DNA of 57,408 nt from assembly GCF_014851765.1 (NCBI RefSeq), contig NZ_JACVAI010000010.1, forward strand, positions 1 through 57,408, written 5' to 3'. The stretch comes from Pseudomonas sp. PDM04 (GTDB taxonomy: Bacteria > Pseudomonadota > Gammaproteobacteria > Pseudomonadales > Pseudomonadaceae). Positions 44,779 to 54,128 of this stretch are shown one piece after another. The notes under the pieces are model-generated. The model was not told the DNA's origin, searched no databases, and saw only the letters and a program-made list of their open reading frames with translations. Within the stretch, counting starts at the first letter, position 1; every line of letters starts with the position of its first letter. Made by a program: the position numbers and the translations under genes.

Positions 44779-46359
44779 TTATGGAATGGGTGGATTGTTC
44801 CAGCGTTGCACGGTCACGATCATGTGGCCCTCACCGGTCAGGGATTTCCCTGCGTCGTCGACGGCGGCAATGACCTTGAGGTTGCCGGCATTGTTGGTGG
44901 ACATCTTGCGTTGCGGGTTCGGCCCGGCATCGCCCGGTGTGAACACACCGCTGTCGGCCTGCATGGTGCCGGCGTATTTGACGTCTTCGTCTTCCTTGGC
45001 GCGATCATCGAACGCTTCGACCGACCACTGCGCCGGGACGATGCCGATGCGATACGGCTTGCCGTCCGCGCCCTTGCCCCAGGCTTCAGCATCGAAACGT
45101 CCCTGGACTTTCGGCGTCGAACCTCCGCCCTCACCGATCCGCGCGACCGAGAATTCCGGCACCACCTTGACCTCGGCGATCTTGCTGTAGACCGACAGGC
45201 TCGGGCCCTTGAGCGTACCGACGGTGACGGTGCGCAAGCCCGGCTGGGCATTGGCGGCCGCCTTGAGCTTGACCTTGATCTGCTGCGGGCTCTGGGAAAC
45301 GATCTCGACCACCTCCACGCCCTTGCCAAAGTTCGGCTTGCCATTCAGGCCGCTGCCGACCAGGGTCACTTCGGTTTCGCCACCGGCCTTGAGGTAACCC
45401 GGTTGCACCGCCAGCAAACGGCTGCTGCCCTGCTTGGCGGCGACGAAGTCCAGGCCGCGCTCGTCGTGCTCGGCCTCGAACATCCGGCCTTGCATCGCAT
45501 TGCCCTGGGCCGCGAACACCTGGCGCAGGGTCACACCGTCGATGGTGACGTTGCCGCGCCATTCGTAACCGGTGTAGAGAATCGCGCTGCCGTCGCCGTT
45601 GAACGGCGTGCCGTCGGCGTATTGGCCTTTGACGTTGACCTTGAAGGTGTCCGCGCCCTCGGCGGTCACGCTCATCACCCCGGCCAGTTCGCCCTTGCCC
45701 GACAGGTGGCCGCTGAAACTCCAGTCGCCCACCAGCGCCTCGGCTTTCGGCGCGCTGGCGAGCCATTTTTTCCAGGCCGGGTTGTCCAGCGGATACCGCT
45801 TGGCCAGCAGCGGCACCATGTCTTTGCGAGCCAGATCGAACCAGTCGCGGTCGCGTGACAGTGCCTGATACTCGAGCGACGGCCACTGACCAAGGTGGAA
45901 ATTCACCAGGCGTTCCCATTCCTGGGCCGGCCGCCGTTGCAAGGCCACCCGGGCGCCGGAGTGGCACCGGCCACACATCTGACTGGTCTGGTCGTCGAAC
46001 TGCTCGACGGTATTGAGCCGGCGTTCCAGCGCGTAACGCACGCCGTCGGTCTCGCTGGGTGCCAGGCCCTGGGTGTCGGCCAGGTACTTGACCAGGGTGC
46101 GACGGTCTTCGTCGCTGATCTGCAGACCGTGCATGGTCTGCATCCGAGCGATGCTCATCAGCCAGCCTTCCGGTGTCTTGCGCTGGTGGCTGATGCGACT
46201 CAGGGCGTTATCGGCCTCGGGGGTGTGACAGCCCTGACAGGTTTCCTTGAGGATGGTCTGGGCGTCGCGAGCTGCCAGGCTGTCCGGCGAATGCAGCGCT
46301 ACACAGGCGGCCACGGCCAGCAGGCTGACACTCAGGCCTGATCGGAGTTTTCTCTTCAT
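44779..46359 (-). CDS. qhpA: Quinohemoprotein amine dehydrogenase, alpha subunit (dihaem)
   Basis: This 526-residue periplasmic electron-transfer subunit carries two c-type haems. CQGCH (Cys41, Cys44, His45) and CGRCH (Cys129, Cys132, His133) are the attachment sites. Three beta-sandwich domains follow, including an Ig-like part (PGYLKAGGETEVTLVGSGLN) and a C-terminal domain ending RWNNPPIP. The signal peptide is ~1-31. The ATG at 46359 has GAGG ten bases upstream; a GTG six codons earlier is less likely. It is the first gene of the operon, with a ~115-base leader and an imperfect sigma54-type element. Confidence 0.94.
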   Translation of the reverse strand: MKRKLRSGLSVSLLAVAACVALHSPDSLAARDAQTILKETCQGCHTPEADNALSRISHQRKTPEGWLMSIARMQTMHGLQISDEDRRTLVKYLADTQGLAPSETDGVRYALERRLNTVEQFDDQTSQMCGRCHSGARVALQRRPAQEWERLVNFHLGQWPSLEYQALSRDRDWFDLARKDMVPLLAKRYPLDNPAWKKWLASAPKAEALVGDWSFSGHLSGKGELAGVMSVTAEGADTFKVNVKGQYADGTPFNGDGSAILYTGYEWRGNVTIDGVTLRQVFAAQGNAMQGRMFEAEHDERGLDFVAAKQGSSRLLAVQPGYLKAGGETEVTLVGSGLNGKPNFGKGVEVVEIVSQSPQQIKVKLKAAANAQPGLRTVTVGTLKGPSLSVYSKIAEVKVVPEFSVARIGEGGGSTPKVQGRFDAEAWGKGADGKPYRIGIVPAQWSVEAFDDRAKEDEDVKYAGTMQADSGVFTPGDAGPNPQRKMSTNNAGNLKVIAAVDDAGKSLTGEGHMIVTVQRWNNPPIP

Positions 46360-46419
46360 CAACGTCGAACCTCGCACGGTGCTTTCTTATTTTTGTGGCT
46401 TATCGTTTTTATGGTTTCT

Positions 46420-46442
46420 GCCGTCGGCTTTGATCTGCCGAC
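46420..46442 (-). other. Hairpin in the qhpA leader
   Basis: CCGTCGGC and GCCGACGG form an 8-bp stem with an AT-rich loop. No T-run follows on the minus strand, so it is not an ordinary terminator. It may affect mRNA stability or attenuation. Confidence 0.45.
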
Positions 46443-46473
46443 GGAGGCAAGAGAAACGTCTGCGATGAGCAAT

Positions 46474-46488
46474 ACACGGAGCGTGCCA
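46474..46488 (-). promoter_or_regulatory. Possible sigma54 promoter of qhpA (imperfect -12)
   Basis: The minus-strand sequence TGGCACG-CTCC-GTGT compares with TGGCACG-N4-TTGC. The -24 element is perfect. The -12 dinucleotide is GT instead of GC, so the call is weak. It lies about 115 bases from the start codon. Confidence 0.35.
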
Positions 46489-46672
46489 GCTTGTGAATAT
46501 CTCGACTAATCAATGGCTTGCCAGTAATCGAACAGGGTTTTCACGGGCCTGTCATCGGCGTGGCACGTTCTATTTCGCGACAGGTGTTGCAACCTGAGAC
46601 AAGCATAGTCCCGTTCCCTGCCGCACCATCGCTCCTACCGATGGCCTGCCAGGTGTTTCGAGATTCTCACAC

Positions 46673-46689
46673 CGTCGCAATTTGCGACG
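46673..46689. promoter_or_regulatory. Perfect palindrome, candidate activator (enhancer) site
   Basis: CGTCGCAA-T-TTGCGACG is a perfect 17-bp inverted repeat. It lies 77 bases upstream of the -24 element of the aldehyde dehydrogenase promoter and roughly 185 bases from the qhpA-side element. A related half-site (TTTCGCGACA) occurs at 46573. It is a good candidate for binding the Fis-type domain of the sigma54 activator encoded at 52078-53982. Confidence 0.55.
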
Positions 46690-46765
46690 TTTGCCCAGGC
46701 TCCGGCCATTCGAAAAAAACACCGCAAGCCCGCCAGTTCGGGCTCCGACCACGCAAATCCACATC

Positions 46766-46780
46766 TGGCACAGCCATTGC
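46766..46780 (+). promoter_or_regulatory. Sigma54 promoter of the aldehyde dehydrogenase gene
   Basis: TGGCAC (46766-46771), five bases, TTGC (46777-46780) gives a full -24/-12 match with the correct 10-bp gap between GG and GC. The start codon is 38 bases downstream. It agrees with the sigma54-dependent activator in the same locus. Confidence 0.75.
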
Positions 46781-46817
46781 GAAAGACCTCGGCACACGAA
46801 CAAGACGAGGTTTCAAC

Positions 46818-48308
46818 ATGTCGCTTCCCAACCTGCTTCCCGCTACCACGGCTTTCGTCCAGCGCGCCCCGCGCATGCTGATCGGCGGCGACTGGGTCGA
46901 GGCCGCCGACGGCCAGACCATGGCGCTGCACAACCCGGCCACCGGCGAGGTGCTGTGCGTGGTGCCAAGGGCCACGCCTGAAGATGTCGACCGCGCAGTG
47001 CTCGCTGCACGCCGGACCTTCGATGATTCGGCCTGGACCCGCACCCGCCCCCGCGAACGGCAGAACCTGTTGTGGAAGCTCGCCGACCTGATGCAGCGTG
47101 ACGCAGAACTGCTGGCGCAACTGGAATGCCTGAACAACGGCAAAAGCGCGGCCGTGGCGCAGGCCATGGATGTGCAACTGGCCATCGACTTCCTGCGCTA
47201 CATGGCGGGATGGGCGACCAAGATCGAAGGCTCCACGGTCGATGTGTCGGCGCCGCTGATGCCCAACGAGCAGTTCCACAGTTTCATCCGCCGCGAAGCG
47301 GTGGGCGTGGTCGGCGCCATCGTTGCCTGGAATTTCCCGCTGTTGCTGGCCTGCTGGAAACTCGGCCCGGCCCTGGCCACCGGCTGCACCGTGGTGCTCA
47401 AACCCGCCGACGAGACCCCGCTGACCGCCCTGAAACTGGCTGAACTGGTGCTGGAAGCCGGTTACCCCGAGGGGGTCTTCAACGTGGTCACCGGCACCGG
47501 CATCACCGCCGGTTCCGCACTGACTCACAACCCGCTGGTGGACAAGCTGACCTTCACCGGTTCCACCGCCGTGGGCAAGCAGATCGGCAAGATCGCCATG
47601 GACTCGATGACCCGGGTCACGCTGGAACTGGGCGGCAAGTCGCCGACCATCGTCATGGCCGACGCCGACCTGCCCAGCGCTGCGGCCGGCGCCGCCAGTG
47701 CGATTTTCTTCAACCAGGGCCAGGTGTGCTGTGCCGGCTCGCGCCTGTACGTGCAACGCAAGCATTTCGACAATGTGGTGGCGGACATCGCCGGTATCGC
47801 CAACGCGATGAAGCTTGGCAACGGCCTGGACCCGAGCGTGGAAATGGGCCCGCTGATCTCGGCACGGCAGCAGGAACGGGTGTATGGCTACATCGAAAAG
47901 GGCCGGGAAAGCGGTGCGACCATCGCCTGTGGCGGCGAGCAGTTCGGGCCGGGATTCTTCGTCAAACCGACGGTCATCGTCGATGTCGATCAACAGCATT
48001 CGCTGGTCCAGGAAGAAATCTTCGGTCCGGTGCTGGTGGCGATCCCATTCGACGACGAGGCCGATGCCTTGCGCCTGGCCAATGACAGCCCTTATGGGTT
48101 GGGGGCGAGCATCTGGTCGAACGACCTGGCCGCGGTGCACCGGATGATCCCGCGGATCAAGTCCGGCTCGGTATGGGTCAATTGCCACAGCGCGCTGGAC
48201 CCGGCCCTGCCGTTTGGCGGCTACAAGATGTCCGGGGTCGGGCGGGAGATGGGGTATGCGGCGATCGAGCACTACACCGAGTTGAAGTCGGTGTTGATCA
48301 AGCTCTGA
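46818..48308 (+). CDS. Aldehyde dehydrogenase (phenylacetaldehyde dehydrogenase-like, PeaE-like)
   Basis: This 496-residue NAD(P)-dependent aldehyde dehydrogenase would oxidise the aldehyde released by the amine dehydrogenase to the carboxylic acid. It has the full family pattern: cofactor site AIVAWNFPLLLACWKLGPAL, FTGSTAVG, catalytic Glu in LELGGKSP, catalytic Cys304 in NQGQVCCAGSR, and EEIFGPV. The frame is open back to 46518, but the protein family begins at MSLPNLLP and GAGG precedes the ATG at 46818. Its own sigma54 promoter faces it. The phenylacetaldehyde preference is inferred from its place between the qhp genes; the sequence alone does not fix the substrate. Confidence 0.88.
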   Translation: MSLPNLLPATTAFVQRAPRMLIGGDWVEAADGQTMALHNPATGEVLCVVPRATPEDVDRAVLAARRTFDDSAWTRTRPRERQNLLWKLADLMQRDAELLAQLECLNNGKSAAVAQAMDVQLAIDFLRYMAGWATKIEGSTVDVSAPLMPNEQFHSFIRREAVGVVGAIVAWNFPLLLACWKLGPALATGCTVVLKPADETPLTALKLAELVLEAGYPEGVFNVVTGTGITAGSALTHNPLVDKLTFTGSTAVGKQIGKIAMDSMTRVTLELGGKSPTIVMADADLPSAAAGAASAIFFNQGQVCCAGSRLYVQRKHFDNVVADIAGIANAMKLGNGLDPSVEMGPLISARQQERVYGYIEKGRESGATIACGGEQFGPGFFVKPTVIVDVDQQHSLVQEEIFGPVLVAIPFDDEADALRLANDSPYGLGASIWSNDLAAVHRMIPRIKSGSVWVNCHSALDPALPFGGYKMSGVGREMGYAAIEHYTELKSVLIKL

Positions 48309-48315
48309 CCTGTGG

Positions 48316-48384
48316 CGCCCTCGCGAGCCGGCTCGCTCTCCCCTGGTAAGTGCACCTCTGTGGGAGCGAGACGGCTCGCGAAAA
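48316..48384. repeat. REP pair (BIME)
   Basis: CTCGCGAGCCGGCTCGCTC and TGTGGGAGCGAGACGGCTCG form an inverted pair between the convergent aldehyde dehydrogenase and qhpG genes. Confidence 0.8.
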
Positions 48385-48406
48385 GGCCGATGCGGTCAAC
48401 CCGAGA

Positions 48407-49696
48407 TCAAGGTTTGAAACCTTGGGCCAACAACCAACTTTTGACCATCCTGCCCTGCTCCACCGTCAACTCCGCCAACACCTGTCCCACCGGCTCGGCC
48501 CGCAACCGGCGCACCAAGGGCGCCAGTTCCACGCCCTGTACATGCCAGATCCCCAGTGGCTGGTCCGCCGTGATTACCACTTCGGCTTCATCGACAAACC
48601 CCTCTTTCAGCACGGGCGCGCATTCAATCCTCAGCGCCGCAAAATCCACCTCGGCATGTGCCACTTCAGCATCCGGCCATTGCCGTCGCGCGCGCCAGAA
48701 CGGTTGCTCCCGCCAGCGCTGCTCGTCGGCGTAAAAATCCCGGCCGATGCGCGCAAAGCGCAAGAACAGTTGCTCCACCCGTTGCTGGTGAAAACGTTGG
48801 GCCAGGGCCGCGCGTTCGGGTTTGCGCAACAGCGTGTTGATCACCGTCGGCGCCTGCAACGCCGAAGACAAGGACTGGAAAATCCCATTGCCCGACAGCG
48901 GGTCCACCGCCATTGCCGCGTCGCCGACGCGGATCCAGCGTTCGCCACACACTTGAGGGCAGAGAATCGCCGTGCTGCTGCGCGCCTGCAGTTGCAGATC
49001 GACTTCAGGAGCGGCGCCGAAGAACTCGCGCGCCAATGCCGACGCCTGGCGCCGCTGGCGACAGTAGTCGAGTAACTGCGCCTTGCTCGGCAATTGGGCA
49101 CTGGCCACGTCGAGCGTCCACTGCCAATAACATTGTCCGTCCGCCCGCCGCGCCATCCATGCCCAGCCGTCCTCAAGGCTCTCCACGGCGCTGGCAGTGT
49201 CGCCCGCCGCTCCTTGCCAGCGATTGAGCAGGCTGACCGTCTCCGGGCCGCGCAGGCCCTTGCCCGGCGTGGGGGCGTGACGTCCGCGGGCCTCCACCAC
49301 AAAATCGGCAATCAGCGCATCGTGCCCCTCGATTTCAACCCGGTGCCCGGTGGGCAACGGCTGAACGCTCGACACCCGAGATTCAATCAGATCAACGCCC
49401 GCCAGGCGCAAGTCCTCGCGCAAGCCACGGTCAAAGTCGGGACGGTCCAGCAGGTATTCAATGTTCTGCGCATGCTGCTGGTCATTCCACGACACCTGGC
49501 GCTGGGACGGCAGCGTCGCCTGCGCCAGCGCGTGTTGCAGACCGGCGCCGCGCAAGGCCTCCAGCACCCGGATGGACACCCCCTCCAGCGCCGCGAAACG
49601 GCGCCACTCGCAAACCAGCGTTACGTCATGGCCGAGCCGGCGCAACCCCAGGGCCACCGCCGCACCCGCAGGCCCCGCGCCGAGAATCGCGATCAT
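48407..49696 (-). CDS. qhpG: Flavin monooxygenase for tryptophylquinone biogenesis
   Basis: This 429-residue FAD enzyme is of the type known to hydroxylate the target Trp of the gamma subunit on the way to the CTQ cofactor. It has the N-terminal dinucleotide fold ILGAGPAGAAVA and the second FAD motif VGDAAMAVDPLSGNGI (about residues 267-282) typical of tryptophan-halogenase-like and PHBH-like flavoenzymes. The ATG overlaps the qhpE stop (ATGA). It is the last gene of the regulator-qhpF-qhpE-qhpG run. Confidence 0.9.
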   Translation of the reverse strand: MIAILGAGPAGAAVALGLRRLGHDVTLVCEWRRFAALEGVSIRVLEALRGAGLQHALAQATLPSQRQVSWNDQQHAQNIEYLLDRPDFDRGLREDLRLAGVDLIESRVSSVQPLPTGHRVEIEGHDALIADFVVEARGRHAPTPGKGLRGPETVSLLNRWQGAAGDTASAVESLEDGWAWMARRADGQCYWQWTLDVASAQLPSKAQLLDYCRQRRQASALAREFFGAAPEVDLQLQARSSTAILCPQVCGERWIRVGDAAMAVDPLSGNGIFQSLSSALQAPTVINTLLRKPERAALAQRFHQQRVEQLFLRFARIGRDFYADEQRWREQPFWRARRQWPDAEVAHAEVDFAALRIECAPVLKEGFVDEAEVVITADQPLGIWHVQGVELAPLVRRLRAEPVGQVLAELTVEQGRMVKSWLLAQGFKP

Positions 49697-50370
49697 GGCC
49701 CGACACGCCGTTCAGGGCCACGATAGCGGGCGTTGGCCTGCAGCCAGTCGATGATCTGTTGACGGCTCGCATCGGGGTGCGTCAGCAGAAAGCCAGCGAT
49801 GTGCCCGCTCAACGCTGCGCAGCCGAGGCTCGCCCCGGATTGCCCCGGATAAGTGCCCCGCACGCACGCGGCAAAATCCGCCTGGGCGCTGTCGAGCCAC
49901 GACCATTGCTGCTCGGTGCAACGCGCGTCGCCCGTGACCCGCAGCACTTGTGGATAACTCGCCGGATACACGCCCTCGCCCTGGGCCGGACTGGAAGCAC
50001 ACAGCACAATCCCGCGCGCTACTGCGGCTGCACAGGCGGTTCGCAACAGAGGGCGGTCCTGCCGCAGGCCGAGGCTCAGGTTGATCAAGCTCACGTCCTG
50101 CGCGATCAGCCAGTCGATGGCCGTGGCGATCTGCAAGGCACTGGTGACGCCACGCTGATCGAACACCTGGGCCACACAGAACACCGCCGACGGTGCCCGC
50201 TGGGCAATGGCTTCGATCACCGCGCTGCCATGCCCCAGTGGATCGTCCAGCAAAGCGCCTTCGGCCAGGCCATCCTCGATCAGCGCAAACCGCCGTCCGG
50301 CGACCACTTGCACCCGCTGCGCCGCCGAATGGCCGCTGTCGACGACGCCGATGCGCAGTTCAGGCTTCAT
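49693..50370 (-). CDS. qhpE: Subtilisin-like protease that removes the gamma-subunit leader
   Basis: This 225-residue cytosolic S8-family protease has no signal peptide, so it acts before export. The catalytic triad is visible: Asp11 in GVVDSGHS, His47 in LGHGSAV, and Ser181 in SGASLGCA, in place of the usual GTSMA. It is much shorter than secreted subtilisins, as expected for QhpE, which clips the 28-residue QhpC leader after cross-linking. It overlaps qhpF by 11 bases and qhpG by 4, so expression is coupled. Confidence 0.9.
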   Translation of the reverse strand: MKPELRIGVVDSGHSAAQRVQVVAGRRFALIEDGLAEGALLDDPLGHGSAVIEAIAQRAPSAVFCVAQVFDQRGVTSALQIATAIDWLIAQDVSLINLSLGLRQDRPLLRTACAAAVARGIVLCASSPAQGEGVYPASYPQVLRVTGDARCTEQQWSWLDSAQADFAACVRGTYPGQSGASLGCAALSGHIAGFLLTHPDASRQQIIDWLQANARYRGPERRVGP

Positions 50371-52078
50371 GCGGCACCGTCCTGGACGTGAGCACGCCGT
50401 CGAGCAACTCGAAACGCAGGTCGGCGTCGGCCAGGGTGGAAGGGCGATGGCTGATCAGGATCCGCGTACGCCCGGCGAACAATCGGTCGATGGCCTCGAT
50501 CACTTCACGCTCGGTGGCTTCGTCCACTGCCGAGGTCGCTTCATCCAGTACCAGGATCAAAGGGTCCTGCAACAGCGCGCGGGCAATCGCGATGCGCTGC
50601 TTCTGCCCTCCGGACAACTGCTGGCCGCGTTCGCCCAGCGGGCTGTCGAGGCCTTCGGGCAATGAGGCAATCAGGCTGTCGAGTTGTGCCAGCCGCGCGA
50701 CTTCGGCAATCGCCTCACGGCTGGCGTCGGGCATGGCGTAGGCCAGGTTGTCCGCGAGGCTGCCGCGAAACAGCACGATGTCCTGGCTGACCACCGCAAT
50801 CTGCCTGCGCAACTGGAACAGGTCCAGTTCACGCACGTCGACTTCGCCCAGCAACACTCGTCCGGACTGTGGATCGTGATGTCGCTGCAACAAGTCGATC
50901 AGCGTCGACTTGCCGACCCCGGAGCCACCGCTCAGGGCAACTTTCAAACCGTAGGGAATCCGCGCTTCGATCCCGCGCAAGGTGGTCGGGCGCCCCGGGT
51001 GACTGAAGTGCACATCGTCAAAGCGCAAGTCGCCGGACGCCGGCATCGGCTTGGGTTCAACCGGCGTCAGCACGCTCGGCTGTTCGCCGCGCAACTCCAT
51101 GACGCGACCCAGGCTGACGGTCATCCGCTGAATCGCCACGTAAAGCCCCAGCAGGCTCTGGACCGGCCCGACCGCCATGCCCAGATAGGTCGAGAACGCG
51201 ATCAGCGCCCCCAGTTGCCAGGTGCCCTGCACCACCCAGTAACCGCCAATCAGAAACGCACAGGCCCTGGACAATGAGGTCAACGTGCCCGGCACCGCCT
51301 GGGTGAAAAACTCGGTGACCTGCAGGCGCAGCAATTGGCTCATGTAGCCTTGCCCCAGCAGTTCCAGGCGCCGTGACTCCCGTTGCTGCTGACCCGCCGA
51401 TTGAATGAATTTCATCACCGGCAGCGTCTCGACCATGAACGACGACATGTCCGCCGAACGTTCGCGTAACTGCCGCACATCGCGCTCGACCTTGCGCCGC
51501 ATCCAGCGCAGCCAGAGAACGTCGAGAGGAATCAGCACCAGGGCGAGCAACGAGAGTTGCCACGACAGGGTCACCAGCATCGCCACGGCGACGACCAGGC
51601 CGATCACGCTCGACACTGCGGAAAACAGCGAGTCCACGGCAAATCGCTGGATTTCCGCGACATCGCCATCCAGGCGCGACATCAGATCGCCGATGCGCCG
51701 CTGGCCGTAGAAACCCGGCGACAGCGTTTGCAGGTGCCGATAGAGATCGTCGCGCAGCGAAAACAGGATCCGTCCGGACAGCCGCGTGTGCAGGTAACGA
51801 TTGATTCCCGACAACGCCGTGCCGAGCAGGCCGGCGACAATCATCAGTCCTGCGATCAACACCAGCATGGAGAAGTCGCGGGCCAGCAGGCCATCGTCGA
51901 TCAGCAACTTGGTCAGCCAGGGTTGCACCAGCACCAACAGTGAAGCGCAGGCCGACAACCCCAGCAGCCCGGCAATCGCCAGGCGGTGCGGCCGGACAAA
52001 ACCATACAACCAGCGCAACGCCGCTTGCAGGGCTTCGGGGTTCTGGCTGTCGATCAGCCGAACGATCAGACGCTGCAT
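50360..52078 (-). CDS. qhpF: ABC exporter of the processed gamma subunit
   Basis: This 572-residue half-transporter joins a six-helix membrane domain (about 20-310, e.g. LAIAGLLGLSACASLLVLVQ) to an ATPase domain. Walker A is GGSGVGKST, the signature is LSGGQKQRIAIARA, Walker B is LILVLDEATS, and the switch His is in ISHRPST. It should export the cross-linked, leader-free QhpC peptide to the periplasm. The ATG at 52078 overlaps the regulator stop (TGATG); the extra upstream GTG in frame is less likely. Confidence 0.92.
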   Translation of the reverse strand: MQRLIVRLIDSQNPEALQAALRWLYGFVRPHRLAIAGLLGLSACASLLVLVQPWLTKLLIDDGLLARDFSMLVLIAGLMIVAGLLGTALSGINRYLHTRLSGRILFSLRDDLYRHLQTLSPGFYGQRRIGDLMSRLDGDVAEIQRFAVDSLFSAVSSVIGLVVAVAMLVTLSWQLSLLALVLIPLDVLWLRWMRRKVERDVRQLRERSADMSSFMVETLPVMKFIQSAGQQQRESRRLELLGQGYMSQLLRLQVTEFFTQAVPGTLTSLSRACAFLIGGYWVVQGTWQLGALIAFSTYLGMAVGPVQSLLGLYVAIQRMTVSLGRVMELRGEQPSVLTPVEPKPMPASGDLRFDDVHFSHPGRPTTLRGIEARIPYGLKVALSGGSGVGKSTLIDLLQRHHDPQSGRVLLGEVDVRELDLFQLRRQIAVVSQDIVLFRGSLADNLAYAMPDASREAIAEVARLAQLDSLIASLPEGLDSPLGERGQQLSGGQKQRIAIARALLQDPLILVLDEATSAVDEATEREVIEAIDRLFAGRTRILISHRPSTLADADLRFELLDGVLTSRTVPHEA

Positions 52079-53982
52079 CACGAACGCAACTGTTTTAGCT
52101 TGCGATACAGCGTCGCGCGGCTGATGCCCAGCGCGTCGGCGGCGGCGGAGACATTGCCCTGATGGCTGTCCAGGGACTGGCGGATCAACTCCAGCTCGTT
52201 TTCGCGAATGCTGCCGGACGGGGGACGCTCACTGGCGTGCAGTTCGTCGAGCATGCTGTCGGGCAGGTGGTCGAGGGTGAGCACGGTCTCTCCCGGCTCG
52301 CGCATGGCCAGCGCGGTGCGCAAGACCATTTCCAGTTGGCGGATGTTGCCCGGCCAGTGATAACCCGCGAGCAAGCGGCTGAGGTCGTCGTGCAGGACCA
52401 CGGTCGGGGCCTCCAGTCGGCTCAGTAAGCGGCCGACCAGCGCGGCAAAATCGTCGCGCTCACGCAGCGCCGGCAGCATCACGCTGATCCCGTTGACGCG
52501 GTAGAACAGGTCTTCGCGGAACTGTTTGTCTTCGACCAATCGCTTGAGGTCGCGGTGGGTGGCGCAGATCAGTGCGACATCGATGTCCTGTTCCTCGCCC
52601 GCGCCCAGTGGCGCTACCTTGCGGTCCTGCAGCACCCGCAGCAGACGCGCCTGCAAGGCCAGCGGCATGTCGCCGATTTCATCCAGGAACAGCGTGCCGC
52701 CGTGGGCCTGTTGCAGGCGGCCGATCATGCCGCCACGCCGGGAGCCGGTGAATGCGCCTTCGCGGTAGCCGAACAGTTCCGACTCGATCAGGCCCTCAGG
52801 AATCGCCGCGCAATTGACCGCGACAAAAGGTTTGTCGCAACGGCTGCCCGCCAGGTGCAAGGCGCGGGCAATGACTTCCTTGCCGGTGCCGGTTTCGCCG
52901 AGCAGCAGCACCGGCAGTTCGTTGGCCAGGCCCTGGCGGGCCATGCGCAAGGCTCGGGCGTAACGGAGATTACTGCCGGCCAGGGATTCAAGGTCCGGGG
53001 GTGTCTTGGCGGTCTTGGCGGTGCTGCGCGGTGGAGTGCTGACAGTGATCGAACGTTGTGGGGCGCGCAGGGTTTTGTAGAAAAACTCGCCTTTGGCGGT
53101 CTGCAGGCTGCCGGTGCCGCCCTGATGCAGGCGCGACAGCAATTGCAGGCCATCGACGCCGAGAAACTCTTCGCAACGCCGCCCCACCAGTGCCGAACGT
53201 TCGGCGTGGAGCAACTGGCAGGCCTGGGCGCTGACCGCCAGAATCTGTCCGCCCAGGCTCACCGCCAACAAGCCTTGCCATGGCGATTCAAGGTATTGCC
53301 GACGGCTATGGAACGCCAGCACGATCTGCTCTGGAAAACTGGCGTTGAACACCCGGCTTTCGATCTGGCTGACCGCCATGGCCAGCAGCGCGGTGCTGTC
53401 GTGAACGCGGCCGAGCGGACCTTCACGGGTCAGGTCGAGGACGCCGAGGATGTCGCCTTGCGGGCAGTAGATGGGGACGGAGGTGCAGGAGAAATCGGTC
53501 AGCCGGTCCAGGTAGTGCTCGCCGCAATCGATCAGGGTCGGCCGGGCTTCGACCAGGGCGGTGCCCAGTGCGTTGGTGCCGCGAGCGGCTTCGCTCCAGC
53601 AGGCCCCCAGGGCGATGTCTTGCAGGCCACTGCCCTTGAGGCGATCGGCTCGGCCTTCGACGGCCAGGATGGTCGCATCGGAATTGGCGAGGATGATCAG
53701 CCCTTCCTTGCCCTGGCGTTCGGCCAGGTAATCGATGGCCGGCAATGCCGCGTCGATCAGCAGGCGGTTGTTCGCCAGCAGCCCATCGAGGCTCGCACTC
53801 GAGTCCAGCGTCAGTTCGTGTTTGCCGTTGAAATGCACGCCATGACTGAGGCTGCGCCGCCACGACGCATCGATCTCGGCCCGCAACACGCCATCAGGGA
53901 CTTCGCCCTCGAGGTGGAGCTTTTCCCGTGCCAACCGGGCTTCGCGGTGCAGTTTGGGGGAAGTTGTTTTTATTAGCGTCAT
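52078..53982 (-). CDS. Sigma54-dependent activator, AcoR/DhaR type
   Basis: This 634-residue enhancer-binding protein has an N-terminal GAF sensor region (about 60-210, LGACWSEAARGTNALGTAL), a PAS-like part (about 225-310), an AAA+ domain and a C-terminal Fis-type helix-turn-helix (NVSAAADALGISRATLYRKL). The AAA+ domain has Walker A GETGTGKE and LDEIGDMPLALQARLLRVLQ. The sigma54-contacting loop reads GAFTGS rather than GAFTGA. It heads the qhpF-E-G run and probably controls the qhp genes and the aldehyde dehydrogenase, which has a sigma54 promoter. The ATG at 53982 is used; a TTG one codon earlier is ignored. It differs from the AraC-type QhpR reported in Paracoccus. Confidence 0.9.
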   Translation of the reverse strand: MTLIKTTSPKLHREARLAREKLHLEGEVPDGVLRAEIDASWRRSLSHGVHFNGKHELTLDSSASLDGLLANNRLLIDAALPAIDYLAERQGKEGLIILANSDATILAVEGRADRLKGSGLQDIALGACWSEAARGTNALGTALVEARPTLIDCGEHYLDRLTDFSCTSVPIYCPQGDILGVLDLTREGPLGRVHDSTALLAMAVSQIESRVFNASFPEQIVLAFHSRRQYLESPWQGLLAVSLGGQILAVSAQACQLLHAERSALVGRRCEEFLGVDGLQLLSRLHQGGTGSLQTAKGEFFYKTLRAPQRSITVSTPPRSTAKTAKTPPDLESLAGSNLRYARALRMARQGLANELPVLLLGETGTGKEVIARALHLAGSRCDKPFVAVNCAAIPEGLIESELFGYREGAFTGSRRGGMIGRLQQAHGGTLFLDEIGDMPLALQARLLRVLQDRKVAPLGAGEEQDIDVALICATHRDLKRLVEDKQFREDLFYRVNGISVMLPALRERDDFAALVGRLLSRLEAPTVVLHDDLSRLLAGYHWPGNIRQLEMVLRTALAMREPGETVLTLDHLPDSMLDELHASERPPSGSIRENELELIRQSLDSHQGNVSAAADALGISRATLYRKLKQLRS

Positions 53983-54128
53983 CAAGCGCTCCGGATCGGT
54001 CCGCCCTGCGCTTTTTCAGTTTCAGCGCCCTGTCGCAATCTTTACGTTAACGTCAGGGCAATGGCAAGTGCCTTACGGCGTTTGTGTTTCCTCGCGCTTC
54101 GCGGGCACGCCCGCGAAGTCGGGGCCGA

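Noticed and set aside
46518..46817. A long N-terminal extension of the aldehyde dehydrogenase
   Set aside because: The stretch contains the sigma54 promoter and the palindrome, and the family similarity starts at the ATG at 46818.
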